NCBI GenBank assembly: GCA_046160625.1
Contig: JBJXGZ010000120.1
Span: 1-64,000, forward strand
DNA: 64,000 bases
Direction: 5' to 3'
DNA from: M3007 sp046160625
GTDB taxonomy: Bacteria; Bacteroidota; Bacteroidia; Chitinophagales; Saprospiraceae
Part shown: positions 8,312 through 16,305 of the stretch, piece after piece
Layout of the letters: each line of letters opens with the position of its first letter
Numbering within the stretch: the first letter of the stretch is position 1
The notes under the pieces: generated by a model
The model's database searches: none
Seen by the model: the letters and a program-made list of their open reading frames with translations, nothing else
What the model was told of the DNA's origin: nothing
Position numbers and translations under genes: made by a program

Positions 8312-9472
8312 TTATCCCAAAAGCTGTTCAACCAAATGCTCCCAGGAGAATCGCCTTTTTTCCGCTTTTACGCCTTCTCGCATTACGCTTTCTCTGTCGT
8401 TTTCAAAAAAATCCCGCATGGCTTCCGCAATCGCAAGTGATTCTGGTTCAACAACATACCCCGATACACCATCCGTCACAATTTCTGGAAGTCCGCCAAC
8501 ATTGGTCACCACCATCGGCTTTTCAAAATGGTAAGCGATCTGTGAAATGCCGCTCTGAGTAGCCGACTTATAGGGTTGCACAACAAGGTCTGCCGCTGAA
8601 AAAAACACCCGCACCTGCTCTGCCGGAATGAAGTCCGTGAACAGATGCACCCGTTCGGAAAGGCCGTGGGCTTGAATGATTTTTTGGTAAAAATCCCAGT
8701 CTTCGTAGCACTCTCCAGCAACAATCGCGTGAATTTCAGGCGTTTGGCGAAGTGCTTCCAACAACAAATCCAGTCCCTTGTATTTTCGGATAAAGCCAAA
8801 AAACAGGACCGTCGGAACGTTTTCCGGAAGTTTTAATAGATGTCTGGCATCCGTTTTAGCGAAGGACTCCCCGTAAGTATCATAAATAGGGTGCGGGGCA
8901 AAACGAACGACACCTTCGATATTTTTTGATGAAGGCAAAAAAGAGCGAATTTCTTCGCCAACCGATCTGGACATCACCACAAAATCATCACAAGCGCTCA
9001 CAAACCAACGGGCAAATGGGCGGTCACCAAAACGTTTTTCGTGGGGAACAATGTTGTCCACTAGGCCAGTAACCCGGAGTTTATTTCTGCAAAAAAATCT
9101 TGCTGTCCGAAGCACTGAACCAAGGCTTGGCCCCATAAACGGCAACCAAAATCGGACAATAATCTGGCCTGGATTTTCCCGCACTATTTCACGTCCAACA
9201 AGCAACCAATTGAGCGGGTTGATGGAATTGAGCCGGGTTTTAATTATTGGGGCGGGAGTGCCTCCGTCGGCAAGCCTATGGCGGCCAAAGGGCGCAGGAT
9301 CATCCGTTAATTGCGTTTTACCCGGAAAAAGAAAAGCCGGGTATTGCAATGAAAATGAATAGATTACAACCTCATGGCCCTCGTCTTGCAAGGCCTGCGC
9401 CAGCCGTTCGGAAGAAGCTGCGATACCGCCACGTAAGGGATGGGCCGGGCTTATTAGGACTATTTTTACCAT
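8312..9472 (-). CDS. Glycosyltransferase family 4 (GT-B fold)
   Basis: A 386-residue enzyme transferring a sugar from an activated donor, probably for surface polysaccharide or lipid. The N-terminal acceptor domain has the glycine-rich loop SPAHPLRGGIAASSERLAQ. The C-terminal donor domain has VLFFGFIRKYKGLDLLLEAL, AADLVVQPYKSATQSGISQIAYHFEKPMV and GGLPEIV, with the E-x7-E-like element of GT4. The start MVKIVLISP (9472) is preferred over a possible start eight codons upstream because GT4 proteins begin with this beta strand. The substrate is unknown, and the neighbours are not a sugar cluster. Confidence 0.92.
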   Translation of the reverse strand: MVKIVLISPAHPLRGGIAASSERLAQALQDEGHEVVIYSFSLQYPAFLFPGKTQLTDDPAPFGRHRLADGGTPAPIIKTRLNSINPLNWLLVGREIVRENPGQIIVRFWLPFMGPSLGSVLRTARFFCRNKLRVTGLVDNIVPHEKRFGDRPFARWFVSACDDFVVMSRSVGEEIRSFLPSSKNIEGVVRFAPHPIYDTYGESFAKTDARHLLKLPENVPTVLFFGFIRKYKGLDLLLEALRQTPEIHAIVAGECYEDWDFYQKIIQAHGLSERVHLFTDFIPAEQVRVFFSAADLVVQPYKSATQSGISQIAYHFEKPMVVTNVGGLPEIVTDGVSGYVVEPESLAIAEAMRDFFENDRESVMREGVKAEKRRFSWEHLVEQLLG

Positions 9473-9525
9473 AATGTCGTCGCTATGCGACTGCAAATAG
9501 CATTTTATGCATGAGACAACAAAAC

Positions 9526-10401
9526 TTACGTTGTTAAAAAGACCTCATCTGCCATCGCAAGGCTCTGACCAAAAGCATGGCGGTCAAGACCTGATTCAAC
9601 CTTTGCCTCGTCGAGGAAAAACACAAGATTTTCCATCGCCATATTTCCGGTGAGGTCATCTTTGGCCATGGGGCATCCGCCAAACCCGCGCAAAGCACCA
9701 TCGAACCTACGGCAACCACTGGCCCATGCGGCCTCTATTTTTTCTCGCCAATTGTGCGGTAGTGTATGCAAATGCGCCCCAAACTCGATGTCCGGGTAGG
9801 CCGGGATGAGGTTGCTGAACAGGTATGAAATATTCTGCGGGTTGGAGCAACCAATTGTATCCGAGAGAGAGAATGTACGAATACCTAACGGCACCAGCGC
9901 GTCCACCCAACGATGCACGGTTTCTACGTTCCAGGGGTCGCCATAAGGATTTCCAAAGCCCATGGAGATGTAGAGCACGAGTTCTTTTTCGTATTGTACA
10001 CACATTTCCTGAATGAATTTGGTGCGTTCCACACTCTCGGCAATGGTGGCGTTGGTGTTGCGCTTTTGAAACGTTTCACTGATGCTGAAGGGGTAGCCGA
10101 GATACTGTATTTGCGAAAATTGACAGGCGTCTTCTGCCCCGCGCTCGTTGGCTACAATGGCCAATAGTTTGGTTTTGGTCTTGCTCAGATCAAGTTTACC
10201 CAGCACTTCAGTCGTGTCACGCATTTGCGGTATGGCTTTGGAGCTGACAAATGAGCCAAAATCGAGGGTATCAAAGCCTACGCCTAGTAGTTGGTTGATG
10301 TAGGCCGCTTTGGTTTCCGTTGGAATAAAATCGTGCAAGCCCTGCATCGCGTCGCGCGGGCATTCGATGAGTTTGACAATAGGTTTGGTTGTGGAAGACA
10401 A
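9526..10401 (-). CDS. Hydroxymethylglutaryl-CoA lyase-like enzyme
   Basis: A 291-residue TIM-barrel enzyme of the HMGL family, expected to cleave HMG-CoA to acetoacetate and acetyl-CoA at the end of leucine degradation. Visible signatures are IECPRDAMQG (substrate and metal region), FSLSDTIGCS, the metal-ligand HLH in GAHLHTLPHN, and GFGGCPMA with the catalytic cysteine, followed by TGNMAMENL. The start appears to be TTG (10399-10401): no ATG exists upstream in frame, and the first internal ATG lies inside the conserved PRDAMQ segment. Together with the carboxylase at 4815-6455 it suggests a leucine catabolic route. Confidence 0.9.
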   Translation of the reverse strand: MSSTTKPIVKLIECPRDAMQGLHDFIPTETKAAYINQLLGVGFDTLDFGSFVSSKAIPQMRDTTEVLGKLDLSKTKTKLLAIVANERGAEDACQFSQIQYLGYPFSISETFQKRNTNATIAESVERTKFIQEMCVQYEKELVLYISMGFGNPYGDPWNVETVHRWVDALVPLGIRTFSLSDTIGCSNPQNISYLFSNLIPAYPDIEFGAHLHTLPHNWREKIEAAWASGCRRFDGALRGFGGCPMAKDDLTGNMAMENLVFFLDEAKVESGLDRHAFGQSLAMADEVFLTT

Positions 10402-10482
10402 GATAGGAATTGTTTGGCAGGGCGAAATTACGGGCAGTCGAAGGTTTCAGATCAAAAAGTTGAAAGTATTTACCTGCAAAGG

Positions 10483-10627
10483 GCTTTCACGCAACGAGAT
10501 TTTCAAGCAACGAAATTTTCAAGCAACGAAATTTTCACGCAACGACGCAACGGCGCAACGTGAGGATGAGAAACGTTGCGCCGTTGCGCCGTTGCGTGAA
10601 ACCCTCGTCGCTTCGTTGCGTGAAAAT
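10483..10627. repeat. Tandem plus inverted repeat, CGTTGCG family
   Basis: A short tandem array of GCAACGAAATTTTCA-like units is followed by an inverted repeat whose arms (about 10532-10560 and 10573-10602) carry repeated GCAACG / CGTTGCG words. The same words make up the array at 1-230. It separates the lyase promoter region from the end of the DUF3109 gene. Confidence 0.85.
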
Positions 10628-11215
10628 CTATTTTGACTTCTCCTTCAAAAACAACGCCGCCCCATCCAACTCATCATAAAAATCCTGGCCGTATTTTCGG
10701 ATAATGGCCGCTTTTACAAATTGATAAACAGGCACTTGTTCTTTTTCCCCCAGGGTGCAGGCTGCCGAGCAGATGTTCCAACGGTCGTAATTCAGTCCTT
10801 CCGAATCAAAGTGCTCGTATTTCGATACCCGTATGGGGTAAAGGTGGCAGGAAATGGGTTTTTGAAAGTCAATTTCACCTGCCCGCCATGCCATTTCGAT
10901 GCCGCACTGGGCAATGCCGAGCGCATCATAAGTCATGTATGCACATGGGCCGCCATCAATCAACGGAGTGCCGTGGTCACTCATGCCCTTGTACCAGGTG
11001 TGTGGCCCTTGTGCTTCGATGGCTGCTATACCCGCAGGGCTTAGAAATGGCCGCACTTTTTCTTGAATGGACTCCAGAATAGCCAGTTCTTCCCTTTCTA
11101 AAGGTGCACCATAGTCACCTTCCCAGCAGCACGCGCCTTTGCAAGCGGAGAGATTGCAGATGAACTGTTGCTCCACCACATCGTCACTCACCAATTTGTC
11201 CTGTACAATAATCAT
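10628..11215 (-). CDS. DUF3109 family cysteine-rich protein
   Basis: A 195-residue protein matching the DUF3109 pattern: CNLSACKGACCWEGDYGAPL near the N-terminus, then CAYMTYDALGIAQCGIE, PISCHLYPIRV and CSAACTLGE. The conserved cysteines resemble those of Fe-S or zinc-binding proteins of the YkgJ/CxxCxxCC kind, but the function of the family is not known to me. An open frame extends 20 codons further into the heptamer repeat (translated as HTSYIIH repeats), so MIIVQDKLV at 11215 is taken as start. The start codon overlaps the last repeat unit. Confidence 0.85.
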   Translation of the reverse strand: MIIVQDKLVSDDVVEQQFICNLSACKGACCWEGDYGAPLEREELAILESIQEKVRPFLSPAGIAAIEAQGPHTWYKGMSDHGTPLIDGGPCAYMTYDALGIAQCGIEMAWRAGEIDFQKPISCHLYPIRVSKYEHFDSEGLNYDRWNICSAACTLGEKEQVPVYQFVKAAIIRKYGQDFYDELDGAALFLKEKSK

Positions 11216-11262
11216 GTATGATGTATGATGTATGATGTATGATGTATGATGTATGATGTATG
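11214..11262. repeat. Heptanucleotide microsatellite (ATGTATG)7
   Basis: Seven perfect copies of ATGTATG. The array ends exactly at the DUF3109 start codon and therefore occupies its 5' untranslated region (or, if an upstream start is used, its first codons). Confidence 0.97.
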
Positions 11263-11299
11263 AACAGCTCAACACCTTATTGATCGCAAGGTTGGAGTT

Positions 11300-11461
11300 T
11301 TTTTAGAATTTGGTTGGAATGGTGTTCACGCATTCAAAGTTTTCGACATCCTTATGCAACCACTACCCCGAAAATGCTGCCTTTGAGAACAAAGAACACG
11401 CACTAATTCTTGTACGCTTTTTCTCCCGCCTCGTGCTTCCCTTAGCACGGGGCTTTTTTTG
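11300..11461 (+). ncRNA. Candidate structured small RNA upstream of purL
   Basis: A strong intrinsic terminator at 11429-11460 points in the plus direction, although no plus-strand gene precedes it. The stretch before it can form nested helices: AGAATT (11305-11310) with AATTCT (11405-11410), GTGTTC (11322-11327) with GAACAC (11394-11399), and CAAAG (11335-11339) with CTTTG (11381-11385), leaving a large apical loop. A long irregular hairpin followed by a terminator recalls 6S-like RNAs or a leader element, but I cannot assign a family. Helices of 5-6 bp can occur by chance. Confidence 0.35.
11429..11460 (+). terminator. Intrinsic terminator without an obvious upstream gene
   Basis: The 9-bp stem CCTCGTGCT / AGCACGGGG (11429-11437 with 11444-11452) is followed by C and seven T. 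It is 140 bases before the purL start and lies upstream of the purL -7 element. Confidence 0.85.
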
Positions 11462-11518
11462 TGCAATATCATCCACTTTTCCTTTGGGCGAACTGCGACA
11501 GTTACCGACTCGGCACTG

Positions 11519-11526
11519 TAACTTTG
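11519..11526 (+). promoter_or_regulatory. Bacteroidota -7 element for purL
   Basis: TAACTTTG is an exact TAnnTTTG match, followed by GCGCC and about 70 bases of leader before the ATG at 11602. A matching -33 box at the usual distance was not found. Confidence 0.55.
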
Positions 11527-11601
11527 CGCCTTCAAAAATCTCTCATTTCCCTGCCAAAGTTTAAACGAAGGCGGGCCTCTCACCTCTCTCGCTCCCTCTT
11601 C

Positions 11602-13872
11602 ATGGACGTAACCGTCGAAACTGCAAAAAGCCTCGGCCTCACTGCCGATGAATTTGAAAAGATCAAGCAACTTCTGAGCCGCGTACCCAACTTCACTGAG
11701 CTCAGTATTTTCTCCGTGATGTGGAGCGAGCACTGCTCGTACAAGAATTCCATCCTCCAACTCAAAACCCTTCCGCGCGATGGGAAACGCCTGCTCGTGG
11801 CCGCAGGGGAGGAAAACGCGGGCCTTGTGGACATCGGCGGCGGACTAGGCTGCGTGTTCAAAATCGAAAGCCACAACCACCCTTCTGCCATCGAGCCATA
11901 CCAAGGTGCAGCAACGGGCGTGGGTGGCATTCACCGCGACATTTTCACGATGGGCGCGAGGCCTATTGCCGCGCTCAATTCGCTGCGATTCGGCACACCC
12001 GACACGCCACGTATGAAAAACCTTATCCGGGGCGTGGTGAAGGGCATCGGGGATTATGGCAACTGTTTCGGAGTGCCAACAGTTGGTGGTGAGGTGTACT
12101 TCATGCCTTGCTACAATCACGATATTTTGGTGAACGCCATGTCAGCGGGCATTGTGAAAGCGGGTGAAACCGTGAGCGCAACAGCAGGTGGTCCCGGGAA
12201 TCCGGTTTTCATCGTTGGTTCGGCAACTGGAAAAGACGGTATCCACGGCGCCACATTTGCTTCCGCCGATTTGGGCGAAGACTCGCACGAAGATTTGCCG
12301 GCAGTACAAGTGGGTGACCCGTTTCAGGAAAAATTGTTGTTGGAGGCTACATTAGAAGCCATAAAAACCGGGGCCATCGTCGGGATGCAAGATATGGGCG
12401 CTGCGGGCATCACCTGTTCCACCTCCGAAATGAGCGCCAAGGCCGGATGCGGGATGCGCATTGACCTGAGCAAAGTCCCAACCCGCCAGGCCAACATGAA
12501 AGATTGGGAAATCCTGCTTTCTGAAAGCCAGGAGCGGATGCTTATCGTGGTGAAACCCGGCAGAGAATCTGAAATTTTGACCGTTTTTGAAAAATGGGAT
12601 TTAGACTGTGCCCAAATCGGCGTTACCATCGAAGGCGATATCCTGGAATATCATTACGAAGGGAAACTCGTGGCCAATGTCCCTGCTGACCCACTCGTAC
12701 TAGGCGGTGGCGCACCTGTATATGTCCGCGAGCAAAAACGCCCGGATTATCTGGATGAAATTGAAAAATTCGATCTTTCACAAATCAAAATCCCCCCCTC
12801 CTTCGCCGAGGCTTCGGCGGGTAAAAAATCCCCAAATCCCCAAATCCCCAGCCTGAGAGATGCAGCGAGGAATCTTTGGAATTCACCCAATCTAGCCTCT
12901 AAAAACTGGATTACCCAGCAATACGACTCCATGGTGCAAACCGCTACCATGACTACCAATCGCGTATCTGATGCAGCGGTGGTGTATGTGAAAGGAACAA
13001 AAAAAGCCCTTGTGCTCACTACCGATTGCAACTCCGCATACGTCTACGCCGATCCCCACAAAGGTGGTATGATAGCGGTTGCAGAAGCAGCGCGAAACAT
13101 TGTGTGCGCAGGCGGCGAGCCCGTTGCGATTACCAATTGCCTGAACTTTGGCAACCCTTACAACCCGGAGGTTTATTATCAATTTGCAGAAGCCATTCGC
13201 GGTATGGGCGATGCCTGCCGCAGGTTCGAGACCCCTGTGACGGGTGGTAACGTGAGTTTTTACAACCAATACACCAAGGGTGGCCAAACCGTACCGGTCT
13301 ACCCCACCCCAACCATCGGAATGTTGGGAATGCTCGACGATTACAAACAAATGATGACGCTCGATTTCAAGCGGGAGGGCGACGTCATTTACCTCATCGG
13401 TACGAGCCGCGACGATCTTGGAAGCAGCGAATACCTGCGCGGAGTATTGGGTGTTGAGTACAGTCCTTGTCCGTATTTCGATCTCGAAGAGGAGTTTTCT
13501 ATCCAACAAGTGGTCAAAAAAGCCATTGGTCGGAAACTCGTGGAATCTGCACACGACGTGAGCGATGGGGGCGTTTTTGCCAATCTTCTGGAAAGTGCAA
13601 TGCCACGCGGACTGGGATTTGAGGTGGTTTCCAAAGCAGGAATTCGCAAAGATGCCTGGCTTTTTGGAGAGGCACAAAGTCGGGTAGTTGTCAGCGTCGC
13701 GACTGAACAAGTTGCAGCGTTTGAACGTTTTTTACAGTCTGAACAAACTGCATTTGAAAAGATGGGCGAAGTGAAGGGCAATTCCTTTGTGGTGGATGGG
13801 GAGGATTGGGGCGCGGTGACGGATTGGAAACGGACTTATGACACGCGTCTTTCGCAAATTATGAACGATTAG
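11602..13872 (+). CDS. purL: Phosphoribosylformylglycinamidine synthase subunit PurL
   Basis: A 756-residue small-type PurL, which converts FGAR to FGAM with ATP and ammonia from PurQ in purine synthesis. Near residues 42-48 lies WSEHCSYKN with the conserved histidine. ATP and metal-binding segments include ESHNHPSAIEPYQGAATGVGG and GMQDMGAAGITCSTSEM. The second half repeats the fold (GGNVSFYNQYT, AHDVSDGG). Residues about 396-416 (PSFAEASAGKKSPNPQIPS) are a proline-rich insert encoded by a repeat-like DNA stretch. A 47-codon upstream extension is rejected because it reads through the terminator and promoter region. Confidence 0.96.
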   Translation: MDVTVETAKSLGLTADEFEKIKQLLSRVPNFTELSIFSVMWSEHCSYKNSILQLKTLPRDGKRLLVAAGEENAGLVDIGGGLGCVFKIESHNHPSAIEPYQGAATGVGGIHRDIFTMGARPIAALNSLRFGTPDTPRMKNLIRGVVKGIGDYGNCFGVPTVGGEVYFMPCYNHDILVNAMSAGIVKAGETVSATAGGPGNPVFIVGSATGKDGIHGATFASADLGEDSHEDLPAVQVGDPFQEKLLLEATLEAIKTGAIVGMQDMGAAGITCSTSEMSAKAGCGMRIDLSKVPTRQANMKDWEILLSESQERMLIVVKPGRESEILTVFEKWDLDCAQIGVTIEGDILEYHYEGKLVANVPADPLVLGGGAPVYVREQKRPDYLDEIEKFDLSQIKIPPSFAEASAGKKSPNPQIPSLRDAARNLWNSPNLASKNWITQQYDSMVQTATMTTNRVSDAAVVYVKGTKKALVLTTDCNSAYVYADPHKGGMIAVAEAARNIVCAGGEPVAITNCLNFGNPYNPEVYYQFAEAIRGMGDACRRFETPVTGGNVSFYNQYTKGGQTVPVYPTPTIGMLGMLDDYKQMMTLDFKREGDVIYLIGTSRDDLGSSEYLRGVLGVEYSPCPYFDLEEEFSIQQVVKKAIGRKLVESAHDVSDGGVFANLLESAMPRGLGFEVVSKAGIRKDAWLFGEAQSRVVVSVATEQVAAFERFLQSEQTAFEKMGEVKGNSFVVDGEDWGAVTDWKRTYDTRLSQIMND
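12791..12850. repeat. Repeat-like in-frame insert inside purL
   Basis: A stretch with a short hairpin (CGCCGAGGCTTCGGCGG) followed by repeated CCCCAAAT words. It encodes a segment without counterpart in the PurL proteins I know, placed at the linker between the two homologous halves. Confidence 0.55.
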
Positions 13873-13903
13873 TGCGATCTTGTACTAAATAGACTCAGGT
13901 ATT

Positions 13904-13982
13904 TAGCCACTAATTTCACCAATTTACACTAATTAATAGAACAAGAAATCTCATTCGTGCAAATTTGTGTAATTCGTGGCTA
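13904..13982. repeat. Interspersed inverted repeat, TAGCCACnAATT family
   Basis: Arms 13904-13933 and 13953-13982 (30 bases each) pair with five mismatches. Each arm repeats the word CAC(G/T)AATT/CACTAATT about every 11 bases. It lies between purL and the thioredoxin-like gene. Confidence 0.85.
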
Positions 13983-14021
13983 GTAAAAATAGCTTCGGTT
14001 TCTTTTCTTAAATTTTTGAAC

Positions 14022-15086
14022 ATGAACAAGTTAAAATCTCTTTTTCTTCTTTTGCTCCCGGTTTTCGCAGTAATGATGGCTTGCGACAGCCAAGCAAACA
14101 GTCATTCTATTAAAGGCTCTATTTCCGGTGCCTCCAATCTCCAGGTTTCGCTTGATTTGATGCACTTTGACCGCTCCAATGTGAGCCTTGGTAAAGCTAC
14201 TTGCAATGCGAACGGAGCATTTGAAATCAAATCTGAAAAACCCTGGGAGGAGGGACTTTACCGCCTCAAAATAGGCGCGAAACAGATTTACTTTATCCTG
14301 GACGGCAAAGAATCTGTAGTTGAAATCAAAGGCGACCTTGCCACCATTGACCGAATGGAGATGCAGGTTAAAGGTTCCGAGACGATGACCTGTTATGTTG
14401 GCATTGTAAAAGAATTGATTGCCAACCAATTGAAAACCCCTGAGGAGGCCAAAGCATTTATCGAGCGCGGCTGCACTCCGCTGATGAAGGCATTCCTCAC
14501 AACCCAAATGTTTGGTCAAAATCCCACGCCGTTTATTGAGGACTTTAAAGCGAAAAGCCAAAGCCTAAATGATGCCATGCCAGGCTCGAAATATGCCAGG
14601 GATTTTGCCAATATTGCCGTCGGGCTTGAGTCTCAACAAACGCAGCAACAACCAGGCGAAACCATCACTGTTGGTATGCCAGCACCCGATATCAGTCTGC
14701 CTGACCCTACGGGAAAAGTTCGCTCACTTTCCTCTCTTAAAGGCAAAGTGGTGCTCCTCGATTTCTGGGCTTCCTGGTGCGGCCCTTGCCGCAAAGCCAA
14801 TCCTCATGTGGTGGAAGTGTACAACAAGTACAAAGACAAAGGTTTTGATGTATTCAGCGTCTCGCTCGATAGGCCGGACGGTAAACAAAAATGGGAAGAC
14901 GCCATCAAACAGGACGGTCTTGTTTGGGGCAACCATGTCAGCGATCTCAAGTTTTGGGATTGCGCACCTGCGGGTGTTTACGGTGTGCGTTCTATTCCTA
15001 AAACTTTCCTCATTGGAAAAGACGGCAAAATTGTGGCCGTCAATCCGCGCGATAATCTAGAAGCGGAGCTGCTTAAGGTGCTGTAG
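14022..15086 (+). CDS. TlpA-like thioredoxin lipoprotein with DUF4369-type N-terminus
   Basis: A 354-residue envelope protein. The signal LLLLPVFAVMMAC ends in a lipobox-like cysteine, so it is probably a lipoprotein. Residues about 30-130 resemble the DUF4369 beta domain (IKGSISGASNLQVSLDLMH, GLYRLKIGAKQIYFILDGKE). The C-terminal 140 residues are a thioredoxin fold of the AhpC/TSA-TlpA type, with VGMPAPDISLPDP, the redox motif WASWCGPCRKANP and the cis-proline segment SIPKTFLIGKDGK. It likely reduces periplasmic disulfides. The ATG at 14022 is chosen because it begins the signal peptide. Confidence 0.93.
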   Translation: MNKLKSLFLLLLPVFAVMMACDSQANSHSIKGSISGASNLQVSLDLMHFDRSNVSLGKATCNANGAFEIKSEKPWEEGLYRLKIGAKQIYFILDGKESVVEIKGDLATIDRMEMQVKGSETMTCYVGIVKELIANQLKTPEEAKAFIERGCTPLMKAFLTTQMFGQNPTPFIEDFKAKSQSLNDAMPGSKYARDFANIAVGLESQQTQQQPGETITVGMPAPDISLPDPTGKVRSLSSLKGKVVLLDFWASWCGPCRKANPHVVEVYNKYKDKGFDVFSVSLDRPDGKQKWEDAIKQDGLVWGNHVSDLKFWDCAPAGVYGVRSIPKTFLIGKDGKIVAVNPRDNLEAELLKVL

Positions 15087-15127
15087 TTGGGTGATTGGTG
15101 AATTTGTGTCGTTGACATAATCATGTG

Positions 15128-15224
15128 GGCCACGGATGGCACGGATAAGACACGGATTGCACGGATTTTTGTTCATAGAGGGAAAATCCGTGCAATCCGT
15201 GTCTTATCCGTGCCATCCGTGGCC
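15128..15224. repeat. Perfect 42-bp inverted repeat, CACGGAT family
   Basis: Arms 15128-15169 and 15183-15224 are perfect reverse complements over 42 bases, with a 13-base loop. Each arm consists of four near-copies of an 8-11 base word CACGGATnn. The transcript would form a very stable hairpin just after the thioredoxin-like gene, and could serve as its 3' end. Confidence 0.97.
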
Positions 15225-15294
15225 TACACGATTAATTCAACCAAAGGGATATTTTCATCCTTACGCTGGTCGAGAAAAATGACGAAATGATCTA

Positions 15295-16110
15295 ATGACA
15301 TCCGCTCCAATCCTTTCCGAAATCTGGATTTACCCCATCAAATCACTGGGCGGCATCGCGTTAGAGGAAGCCGTGGCAGAAGTGCGCGGGCTACGCTATG
15401 ACCGACGTTGGATGCTGGTAGACGACACGGGGCGTTTTGTCACACAAAGAGAAATCCCAAGTATGGCGTTGCTTGGAACAGCCATTGAGTCGCCATATCT
15501 GAACGTATTTTGGAAAAAAAAGCCTTCTGAATACGTACACATCCCCCTAGAAATCGAAGCGTCCGAATTCCCCAAACTTCGGGTACAAATATGGGGCGAC
15601 CATTGCCACGCCCGGGTTTTATCCAATGAGATAAACCAATGGTTCTCAGAACATTTAGGACAAAACTTGCGCCTTGTATATATGCCTGATACCACGCGTC
15701 GACGTGCCGATGGCCGATACGCGCCTGCAGGACAACATGTCAGTTTCGCCGATGGCTTCCCCTACCTGATTATCGGACAATCCTCGCTCGACGATCTTAA
15801 TACCCGCCTTGCCCAACCCCTGCCAATGAACCGCTTCCGGCCCAACTTCGTATTTACTGGTGGACAACCTTTCGAGGAAGATACTTGGGAACAATTTTCC
15901 ATCGATCTTCAGCCGTTCCAGGGTGTGAAACCCTGCGCTCGATGTATAATCCCCACCACCAACCAAGATACCGCCACCCGAGCCGCTGAGCCATTAAAAA
16001 CCCTGGCAACATTTCGGAAATTTGACAACAGAATCCTTTTTGGGCAAAATGTGGTGTGGTTGGGAAAGGACGAATCTCTGGTTCGGGTGGGGGATTTAAT
16101 ACGACTTTGA
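15295..16110 (+). CDS. MOSC domain protein with MOSC N-terminal beta barrel
   Basis: A 271-residue protein. The N-terminal part LSEIWIYPIKSLGGIALEEAVAEVRGLRYDRRWMLVD is the MOSC_N beta-barrel pattern. The C-terminal MOSC domain contains FADGFPYLIIGQSSLDDLN, NRFRPNFVFTGGQPFEEDTW and the conserved cysteine motif KPCARCIIPTTNQDT. Relatives such as YcbX and the mARC proteins carry a molybdenum cofactor on that cysteine and reduce N-hydroxylated compounds, so a molybdenum role is likely. It stands alone between two inverted repeats. Confidence 0.92.
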   Translation: MTSAPILSEIWIYPIKSLGGIALEEAVAEVRGLRYDRRWMLVDDTGRFVTQREIPSMALLGTAIESPYLNVFWKKKPSEYVHIPLEIEASEFPKLRVQIWGDHCHARVLSNEINQWFSEHLGQNLRLVYMPDTTRRRADGRYAPAGQHVSFADGFPYLIIGQSSLDDLNTRLAQPLPMNRFRPNFVFTGGQPFEEDTWEQFSIDLQPFQGVKPCARCIIPTTNQDTATRAAEPLKTLATFRKFDNRILFGQNVVWLGKDESLVRVGDLIRL

Positions 16111-16156
16111 GTGTAAGAGTTGCAGAATTTTCTTGATTGAAGATTGACGAATACAT

Positions 16157-16268
16157 GATTTAAGATTGTTGAAGTAGAGGTTTGATTTTCGATTGCCGAT
16201 GTTCCGCACAATCATCTATCATAATTTCACCAATAGCCCATCACTTCAACAATCATCATTCATAAATC
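16157..16268. repeat. Imperfect inverted repeat, AGATTGnnGAA words
   Basis: Arms GATTTAAGATTGTTGAAGT (16157-16175) and 16243-16268 pair except for a 7-base bulge. The interior is rich in GATTG words. It lies between the convergent MOSC gene and the hypothetical lipoprotein gene. Confidence 0.65.
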
Positions 16269-16305
16269 AAAAAAGCCGCTTGATTTTCCTAGTTTTTAAT
16301 TTTAA

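Noticed and set aside
11310..11564. 84-codon plus-strand frame before purL
   Set aside because: It crosses an intrinsic terminator, and its translation is not protein-like; a structured RNA explains the region better.
11461..11601. 47-codon N-terminal extension of purL
   Set aside because: It begins at the end of a terminator and reads through the -7 element; PurL proteins start near MDVTVETA.
12892..13710. 272-codon minus-strand open frame
   Set aside because: It is antisense to purL, whose protein sequence is clearly conserved; the translation is histidine/cysteine-rich and meaningless.
15121..15227. Inverted repeat as an insertion-sequence remnant
   Set aside because: No transposase, no target-site duplication, and the arms are simple reiterated words rather than IS ends.
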